Shown here piece after piece: positions 58,191 to 64,000 of a stretch of 64,000 nt of DNA. The stretch comes from Saccharofermentans sp. Its GTDB lineage: Bacteria > Bacillota > Clostridia > Saccharofermentanales > Saccharofermentanaceae. The number at the start of each line of letters is the position of its first letter. Within the stretch, counting starts at the first letter, position 1. The translations under genes were made by a program, and so were the position numbers. Where the stretch lies: contig JAKSRJ010000001.1 in assembly GCA_024403715.1 (NCBI GenBank), forward strand, positions 124,001 through 188,000, in the 5' to 3' direction. The notes beneath the pieces are model-generated. The model saw nothing but the letters and a program-made list of their open reading frames with translations, had not been told where the DNA came from and did not search any database.

Positions 58191-60063
58191 GTTAACTTCA
58201 AGAGAAGAACTTATTGCTTTACGTGAACGTAGCAGCAATTCCTTAAGACTTGAAAAGACAAAGATTCTTGTTTGCGGTGGTACAGGTTGTGTCGCTGGTG
58301 GATCTTTGCAGATTAGAGACAAGATTCGTGAGCTTTTGGAAGCTAAGGGTATCGAGGTTGCAGTTGAGCTTGGACATAATGAGATCCATAGCGACGTTGT
58401 AGGCATCAAGACTTCAGGTTGCCACGGCTTCTGTGAGATGGGACCACTCGTTAGAATCGAGCCACAGGGCTACCTCTATACTAAGGTTAAGATTGATGAC
58501 TGCGAAGAAATCGTAGCATCTCTTGAGACTGGTGATTGTATTGAGCGCCTGGCATATAAGCAGAATGGTGTTGTTTACCAAAAGCAGGAAGATATTCCTT
58601 TCTATAAGGCTCAGACACGTAAGGTCTTAGAGCACTGCGGTCTCATTAACGCTACTTCAATCCAGGAGTATATTGCTCTTGGTGGTTACGAGGCTCTCGA
58701 GAAGGCTCTTTTTGAGATGACTCCAGATGAGATTATTGATGAAGTTACAGAATCTAATCTTCGTGGCCGTGGAGGCGGAGGATTTAAGGCAGGCCGTAAA
58801 TGGAAGAGCTGCCAGGTTCAAAAAGATCCAGTTAAGTACATCGTATGTAATGGTGATGAAGGTGACCCAGGTGCATTTATGGACCGTTCCATCATGGAGG
58901 GTGACCCTAACAGACTTTTGGAAGGTATGATTATTGCAGGCGTTGCTATTGGTTCTTCCGAAGGTTATATCTACGTAAGAGCAGAGTATCCTCTCGCAGT
59001 AGAGAGATTAAAGCTTGCTATCGCACAGGCTGAAGAGCTTGGTATTTTGGGCGATAATATTTTAGGCTCAGGTAAGGCATTTCACATTCACATCAACCGT
59101 GGTGCTGGTGCATTCGTTTGTGGTGAGGGTTCTGCTTTAACACAGTCTATTGAGGGTAAGCGTGGTATGCCTCGTGTTAAGCCTCCTAGAACTGTGGAGC
59201 ACGGTCTTTATGAGAAGCCAACAAACCTTAATAACGTAGAGACATATGCTAACGTTCCAATGATTATCATGAATGGAGCAGCTTGGTATAAGTCTATTGG
59301 ACCAGAGAATTCTCCTGGAACTAAGGCATTTGCTTTGACAGGTAACATCAATAACACAGGTCTTATCGAAGTTCCTATGGGTACAACACTTCGCGAAGTT
59401 ATCTTCGACGTAGGTGGTGGTATGCGTGGCGACGGTAAGTTTAAGGCTGTTCAGATTGGTGGTCCATCAGGTGGTTGTTTAACTGAGAAGGACCTCGACA
59501 TTCCACTCGATTTTGACTCTCTCCAGAAGGTAGGAGCTATGATTGGTTCTGGTGGTCTCGTAGTTATGGATGACCACACATGTATGGTTGAAGTTGCACG
59601 TTTCTTCATGAACTTCACTCAGAATGAGTCCTGCGGTAAGTGTGTACCTTGCCGTGAGGGTACAAAGAGAATGCTCGAGATTTTGGAGAGAATCGTTGCT
59701 GGCAATGGTCGCGACGGTGATATCGAACTTCTCGAGGAGCTCGCAGATACTATTTCTCATACAGCTCTTTGTGGTCTTGGTAAGTCTGCACCTTCTCCTG
59801 TTCTTTCTACAATTAAGAACTTCCGTGAGGAGTATGAGGCACATATCTACGATAAGAAGTGTCCTGCAGGTCAGTGTAAGAAGCTAGTAAGCTATGTTAT
59901 TGAGCCTGATCTTTGTAAGGGATGCTCCAAGTGTGCTCGTAACTGCCCAGTTAACGCTATTACTGGTGAGATCAAGCACCCATTTACTATCGATCAGAAC
60001 AAGTGCATTAAGTGTGGCGCTTGCGTATCTAACTGCCCATTCAAGGCAATCAAGGAGGCTTAA
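58183..60063 (+). CDS. hydB: Bifurcating [FeFe]-hydrogenase subunit B (NuoF-like, NADH-binding)
   Basis: The 626-residue protein has an N-terminal [2Fe-2S] thioredoxin-like domain (CGGTGCVAGGS, TSGCHGFCEMGP), the NuoF core with GRGGGGFKAGRKW (NAD/FMN), CNGDEGDPGAFMDR, YVRAEYP and the [4Fe-4S] motif ESCGKCVPCREGTKRM, and two C-terminal ferredoxin clusters, CKGCSKCARNCP and CIKCGACVSNCP. It binds NAD and FMN and is the bifurcation site in HydABC. The next gene starts 2 bp later. Confidence 0.95.
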   Translation: MDKLTSREELIALRERSSNSLRLEKTKILVCGGTGCVAGGSLQIRDKIRELLEAKGIEVAVELGHNEIHSDVVGIKTSGCHGFCEMGPLVRIEPQGYLYTKVKIDDCEEIVASLETGDCIERLAYKQNGVVYQKQEDIPFYKAQTRKVLEHCGLINATSIQEYIALGGYEALEKALFEMTPDEIIDEVTESNLRGRGGGGFKAGRKWKSCQVQKDPVKYIVCNGDEGDPGAFMDRSIMEGDPNRLLEGMIIAGVAIGSSEGYIYVRAEYPLAVERLKLAIAQAEELGILGDNILGSGKAFHIHINRGAGAFVCGEGSALTQSIEGKRGMPRVKPPRTVEHGLYEKPTNLNNVETYANVPMIIMNGAAWYKSIGPENSPGTKAFALTGNINNTGLIEVPMGTTLREVIFDVGGGMRGDGKFKAVQIGGPSGGCLTEKDLDIPLDFDSLQKVGAMIGSGGLVVMDDHTCMVEVARFFMNFTQNESCGKCVPCREGTKRMLEILERIVAGNGRDGDIELLEELADTISHTALCGLGKSAPSPVLSTIKNFREEYEAHIYDKKCPAGQCKKLVSYVIEPDLCKGCSKCARNCPVNAITGEIKHPFTIDQNKCIKCGACVSNCPFKAIKEA

Positions 60064-60065
60064 TA

Positions 60066-61772
60066 ATGAAAACCGATAATTACATGATAATTGACGGCAT
60101 GCCGGTTGCTCTTGATGGTACTGAGAGAAACCTCATCGAGGTTATCCGTAAGAGTGGCATCGAAATGCCAACATTCTGCTATCACTCAGATCTTTCTATT
60201 TACGGTGCTTGCCGTATGTGTATGGTAGAGGATGAGAGAGGTCGCTTGATGGCTTCCTGTTCTACTCTTCCTTATCCAGGAATGAACGTTAAGACTAATA
60301 CAGAGAGACTTAGAAGATATCGTCGTAATATCTTGGAACTCTTGTTATCTGAGCACTGTAACGACTGTACTACATGCTCTAACAACGGTACATGTCACTT
60401 ACAGTCTCTTGCTATTAAGTTCAATGTACGTAACTTAAGATTTGAGAATACAAGAACTGAGGAGCAGAAAAAGGTTGATGATTCTTCTCCATGTATCATT
60501 CGCGATCCAAGCAAGTGTATCCTCTGTGGAGACTGTGTTCGTGAGTGTAATGAGATTCAAGATGTCGGCGCAATCGACTTTGCTCACCGTGGATCTAACT
60601 GCTCTATTAGTACTGCATTTGATATTCCACTTTCACAGTCTACATGCGTAGGCTGTGGACAGTGTGCAGCTGCTTGTCCTACTGGTGCTATCGTTGTTCG
60701 TGATAACCGCTCCATCGTATGGAAGAAGCTTGATGATCCTAATACTTTCGTTACATGCGAGATTGCTCCTGCAGTTCGTGTTGCTATCGGTCGCGCTTTA
60801 GGTGTAGCGGAAGGTAAGAACTCCATGGGTAAGATTGTTGCAGCTTTGCACCGTATGGGATTTGATGAAGTATACGATACAAGTACTGCTGCTGATCTTA
60901 CAGTAATCGAAGAGGCAAACGAGTTCTTAGAGAGAATAGAGAAGGGTGATAAGCTACCACTATTTACATCATGCTGCCCAGCTTGGGTTCAGTATGTTGA
61001 GAAGAAGTATCCTGAGTTCCTTCCTAATGTATCTACATGTAAGTCTCCTATGAGCATGTTCGCTGCTGTTATTAAGGCTCATCAGAAAAAGCATGATCCT
61101 AATGGAGAGAAGAACTACTACCACGTAGCAATCATGCCTTGTACAGCTAAAAAGTTTGAGGCTCAGAGAGATGAGTTTAAGACTGATGGTAAGCCTGATA
61201 CAGATATCGTTATTACAACTCAGGAGCTTATCAAGATGATTCGCGAGAGTGGTATTCTCTTTGATATGATTGAGCCAGAGTCAATTGATATGCCTTTCGG
61301 TGAGGCATCAGGTGCTGGTGTTATCTTCGGTGTAACAGGTGGTGTTACAGAGGCAGTACTTCGTCGTATTTCAGATGATAACTCTCGTGCAACAATGAAG
61401 GCTATCGAGTACACTGGTGTACGTGGCTTCGAGGGTATTAAGGAAGCAACAGTTATGAAGAATGGCCGTGAGGTTAATATTGCTGTTGTAAGTGGTCTTG
61501 CAAATGCAGGTAAACTTTTAAAGCAGATTAAGTCTGGTGAGAAGTCATATGACCTAGTCGAAGTTATGGCTTGCCCTGGTGGTTGTATATCTGGTGCAGG
61601 CCAGCCTTACCTCTCACGTGTCGAGAGATTAGAGCGTGGCGAAGGTCTTTACAAGACAGACAACAACATGGCTGTTAAGAGATCACAGGATAATCCTCTT
61701 GTTAAGGAACTTTATAACGGCATACTTAAGGATAGAGAGCACGAGCTCCTACACGTTGATTACCTCAAGTAA
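60066..61772 (+). CDS. hydA: Bifurcating [FeFe]-hydrogenase catalytic subunit A
   Basis: The 568-residue protein has an N-terminal [2Fe-2S] domain (CYHSDLSIYGACRMCMVED), the His/Cys cluster HCNDCTTCSNNGTC, two [4Fe-4S] motifs (CILCGDCVRECNE, CVGCGQCAAACPTGA) and the three H-cluster signatures FTSCCPAWVQY, MPCTAKKFEA and MACPGGCISGAGQ. The set is that of a group A3-type trimeric hydrogenase. H2 is produced from NADH plus reduced ferredoxin. The small-subunit-like C-terminus is present and the protein ends soon after the HELLHVDYLK tail. It is oxygen-sensitive by family. Confidence 0.95.
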   Translation: MKTDNYMIIDGMPVALDGTERNLIEVIRKSGIEMPTFCYHSDLSIYGACRMCMVEDERGRLMASCSTLPYPGMNVKTNTERLRRYRRNILELLLSEHCNDCTTCSNNGTCHLQSLAIKFNVRNLRFENTRTEEQKKVDDSSPCIIRDPSKCILCGDCVRECNEIQDVGAIDFAHRGSNCSISTAFDIPLSQSTCVGCGQCAAACPTGAIVVRDNRSIVWKKLDDPNTFVTCEIAPAVRVAIGRALGVAEGKNSMGKIVAALHRMGFDEVYDTSTAADLTVIEEANEFLERIEKGDKLPLFTSCCPAWVQYVEKKYPEFLPNVSTCKSPMSMFAAVIKAHQKKHDPNGEKNYYHVAIMPCTAKKFEAQRDEFKTDGKPDTDIVITTQELIKMIRESGILFDMIEPESIDMPFGEASGAGVIFGVTGGVTEAVLRRISDDNSRATMKAIEYTGVRGFEGIKEATVMKNGREVNIAVVSGLANAGKLLKQIKSGEKSYDLVEVMACPGGCISGAGQPYLSRVERLERGEGLYKTDNNMAVKRSQDNPLVKELYNGILKDREHELLHVDYLK

Positions 61773-61778
61773 TTAATA

Positions 61779-63314
61779 ATGAAGGAAGTAACAGAGCTTA
61801 AATTAACTAAGAAAAAGCTGTCGGCACCAGTAGTATTTCTACTGGTGCTTGCAGCTTTAATTTATAGTCCATTTGCAGGTATTACTTCTATGAATGGAAT
61901 GGTAGGCGATACTGCCATTCAGATTAAGCTTGGACTTGATGGTTTGGCGTCGGGTCATTTTATTACTGATGAGATTTATAGTTGGCATCCAGATTTGGTG
62001 TTTACGGCTCACGAGAGTGGATGGTATCTGCTTTTGGGTTTGGCGTATAAGCTACTTAATATCTGGGGGGTGATTCTAGTTGGTTGTATATTTACCTATG
62101 GAGCAGTTTTTACTGCTGTTTTACACCTTAAGGATAGAGTACATCCTTTAATCACAGCCTTAGTACTTGTTATAACTCCGTTCTTGGGTGGATTCCCAGA
62201 TTATAATGTTCGTCCTGCAGTGACATCCTGCTTTGCACTGACTTTATTAATAGTCACTATGATAGGTGAACGTAAGGCTACTTTTAAGGCCTCATTGTTT
62301 GCCGTGCTATGCTTTGTATTAGCTTGGCTTCACGGTGGTATACTACCGCTTTTCTTTGCAGTATATGTCATGTTTATTGTGGTTAGTTTGATTTATCGAG
62401 ACTTTAATTCTGCGAAAGTATTAATTCTAGGAGCGTTAATTGGATTTAGTTTATCTCTCCTTAATCCGATAAATATTAGAATCTGGACATTTGGTCTTCG
62501 TCAGTCTACAGCGACAGATTTGTGGGCACAGGTAGACGAATGGAATCCGATGCATTTTTCAGTTGTTCAGATTGTGCTGATTCTATTAGTTCTTATTGGA
62601 TTTATGGTGTCTGATAAGGTGCGATTATTCGATAGAAAGACAATAACCAAGCTTTGTCTTCTTTGTATGTTTTTCATCGCGACTTGTGTGTATAAGAGAT
62701 TTGTCGCCTATTTTTCTTTGACTTACATCTTATTTGCTCCTGAAGCATATGAAGCCCTTTTTCCATGGATAGTTAAAAATCTATTTAAAATCGAAAAGAA
62801 GATCTCTTTGTCTGAAAGTTTCTATTATTTGCTGGCTGTTGTATGTGGACTAATGACAATAGCAGTTGGTGTAATTAATGTTGGTAACTATCTGCCTACC
62901 GGTACTTATGCAGATATTGAGAAAATGGCGGCTTATGATGTAGACGCTATAGAATTCATTAAATCACAAGGTTATGAGAAGGTCTTTAATTCTTTTAACA
63001 CAGGTGCTTGGCTCACTTTTTATGACGTTGATGTTCATATTGATAATAGAATTGATCCATATATGCGAGAGTTTTCCTCTGAAGACCATATTAGAGGTCA
63101 GATGAACGTGGCTTCACTTGCTGATTTAGATGCTTTTAGAGCAAGATATGATAACGATGCTTTTCTTATAGATATGTCGGATGGATATTCTTATTTACTA
63201 TATGAGATTGAAACCTATGCTGCTGACAGGTATCAGGTTGTCTATGATAATGTTGTAGAATCCTCTATAAATGGCATTTCAAACATGCGATTCGTAGTTG
63301 TTGAATGTCAATAA
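61779..63314 (+). CDS. Polytopic membrane protein with soluble C-terminal domain (GT-C-like)
   Basis: A 511-residue protein with about ten hydrophobic helices to residue about 375 and an extracytoplasmic C-terminal domain (FNTGAWLTFYDVDVHIDNRID, then SSINGISNMRFVVVECQ). The first loop has MVGDTAIQIKLGLDGL and TDEIYSWHPDLVFTAHE, an acidic pattern seen in GT-C type membrane glycosyltransferases. Its layout recalls the 743-residue protein at 24.8-27.1 kb. It starts 6 bp after hydA without a clear ribosome binding site; a functional link to hydrogenase is unlikely. Substrate is unknown. Confidence 0.65.
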   Translation: MKEVTELKLTKKKLSAPVVFLLVLAALIYSPFAGITSMNGMVGDTAIQIKLGLDGLASGHFITDEIYSWHPDLVFTAHESGWYLLLGLAYKLLNIWGVILVGCIFTYGAVFTAVLHLKDRVHPLITALVLVITPFLGGFPDYNVRPAVTSCFALTLLIVTMIGERKATFKASLFAVLCFVLAWLHGGILPLFFAVYVMFIVVSLIYRDFNSAKVLILGALIGFSLSLLNPINIRIWTFGLRQSTATDLWAQVDEWNPMHFSVVQIVLILLVLIGFMVSDKVRLFDRKTITKLCLLCMFFIATCVYKRFVAYFSLTYILFAPEAYEALFPWIVKNLFKIEKKISLSESFYYLLAVVCGLMTIAVGVINVGNYLPTGTYADIEKMAAYDVDAIEFIKSQGYEKVFNSFNTGAWLTFYDVDVHIDNRIDPYMREFSSEDHIRGQMNVASLADLDAFRARYDNDAFLIDMSDGYSYLLYEIETYAADRYQVVYDNVVESSINGISNMRFVVVECQ

Positions 63315-63414
63315 TATTACATTTAATTTAACATTTTTTTAAAGTCCCTTATTATTATTAAAAGATGTGTAAAATTGTTAGAAGATAGGTGTTATCGGAG
63401 GAATCTTTGAGACA

Positions 63415-64000
63415 ATGAAACGCATTCTTGCAGTTGCATTATCGTTATTAGTAATAGGTCAGACTACAACAGTTTTAGCGGCAGATATCCCTTTTGCTAA
63501 TTTAATTAACTATGACGTAGTAGCGTCAGATGTAAATTCAATTGAAGCCTTTACAGCAAATCTGTATACGAGCTTTCTTGGTCGTGTTGGTTCTGTAGAA
63601 GAGAGTCAGTACTGGATTAATAAGCTTCGTTCAGGAAGCATTACTGGAGTTCAGGCTGTAGCTGGTTTTTATAATAGTAGTGAGTATCAAAACAGACTTA
63701 AGACTATTTCAAATGAAGATTATATTCGTAGCCTTTACCAGGGTGTTTTGATTCGTGAAGCTGATAGTGTAGGAATCGAATTCTGGACAGGTAAAATTAA
63801 CGGTGGAATGAGTAAGGTTGATATTCTAGGAGGATTCTTAGATTCAGCAGAATTTGGTGCAAACTGCGCTAGAGCTGGTATTACGCCAGGCCACTTTGGA
63901 AACAACGCTCCATCAACAACAGCATCTACTCCTGTACCAACAGCAGCTCCAGTAGCGCAGGTTACAGGCGACAGAAATCAGGTAAATGATTTTGTTAGAA
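63415..64000 (+). CDS. Secreted DUF4214-domain protein (C-terminus beyond window)
   Basis: The frame is open from the ATG at 63415 to the window edge (195 codons). A signal peptide (about 1-22, AVALSLLVIGQTTTVLA) is followed by a DUF4214-like domain (about 40-150): FTANLYTSFLGRVGSVEES, FYNSSEYQNRL, DYIRSLYQGVLIREAD, FWTGKINGGMSK and FLDSAEFG. A Thr/Pro/Ala linker then leads off the edge. Such domains occur in secreted and surface-layer-like proteins. GGAGG lies 13 bp upstream, a rather long spacing; no better start fits the signal peptide. Confidence 0.8.
   Translation, partial: MKRILAVALSLLVIGQTTTVLAADIPFANLINYDVVASDVNSIEAFTANLYTSFLGRVGSVEESQYWINKLRSGSITGVQAVAGFYNSSEYQNRLKTISNEDYIRSLYQGVLIREADSVGIEFWTGKINGGMSKVDILGGFLDSAEFGANCARAGITPGHFGNNAPSTTASTPVPTAAPVAQVTGDRNQVNDFVR

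Noticed and set aside
49892..61772. Selenocysteine or in-frame TGA in the Hdr or hydrogenase subunits
   Set aside because: All expected cluster positions are encoded by TGT or TGC and no internal TGA interrupts the frames.

Overview
The window looks like a chromosomal segment of an anaerobic, fibre-degrading member of the Clostridia (Firmicutes). The grounds are low-to-moderate GC, strong GGAGG ribosome binding sites, an oxygen-sensitive redox operon with an [FeFe] hydrogenase and a Hdr/Flx complex, rubrerythrin, pseudopilin, HAAS/PadR and AzlCD genes, and several glycoside hydrolases with cell-surface anchors. A rumen or gut Lachnospiraceae or Saccharofermentans-like lineage is a guess; the family cannot be fixed by eye. 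No phage, transposase or CRISPR array is visible.

Layout. 1-9.5 kb: a FecR/CHASE2 sensor pair on the minus strand (the CHASE2 gene runs off the left edge), then two membrane HD-GYP proteins around an intracellular GH43-like enzyme, then a CPBP-family membrane protease. 9.6-21.3 kb: housekeeping genes (LMW phosphatase, LTA-synthase-like sulfatase, ThrH-like phosphatase, a degenerate Fe-ADH-like protein, CCA-adding enzyme, orphan pseudopilin, PepT, zinc-ribbon coiled-coil protein, EF-G paralogue). 21.3-23.6 kb: a PadR-HAAS-DUF4097 operon with an elaborate operator. 23.6-31.4 kb: two membrane proteins on the minus strand, then Ddl, BaiN-like flavoprotein, dCMP deaminase and a phenylacetate-CoA-ligase-like enzyme. 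31.4-37 kb: a surface-anchored GH5 enzyme, a second protein with a related surface module, two disordered 'SPF' proteins and an SDR. 37-39.6 kb: tRNA-Thr, AzlCD and a lipoprotein, tRNA-Ser, and a 0.55-kb cassette bounded by 29-bp direct repeats that holds two micro-genes. 39.6-48.5 kb: a zinc-ribbon protein, rubrerythrin, and a three-gene operon in which two soluble LacI-type-sensor/GGDEF proteins flank a secreted, membrane-anchored GH5 cellulase. 48.7-61.8 kb: a redox island, hdrBCA-flxDCBA, a soluble fumarate-reductase-like FeS/flavoprotein pair, and then hydCBA for a bifurcating hydrogenase. 61.8-64 kb: a polytopic membrane protein and the start of a secreted DUF4214 protein.

How it fits together (inference). 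The cell appears to sense plant polysaccharide fragments inside the cytoplasm and convert this into c-di-GMP signals (two GGDEF proteins and two HD-GYP proteins in the window) alongside GH5/GH43 enzymes. The reducing equivalents from fermentation would be handled by flavin-based bifurcation, either as H2 through HydABC or into a soluble fumarate-type reductase through HdrABC-Flx.

The most novel-looking items are: (1) the repeat-bounded micro-gene cassette beside tRNA-Ser, whose promoter architecture (two CAAC half-sites 11 bp apart, then TATACT 15 bp later) is repeated exactly 30 kb away in front of the CPBP protease; (2) a cytoplasmic CBM4/9-like + LacI-like sensor + GGDEF protein translationally coupled to a cellulase; (3) the nine-gene hdr-flx-fumarate reductase operon with no membrane anchor subunit.
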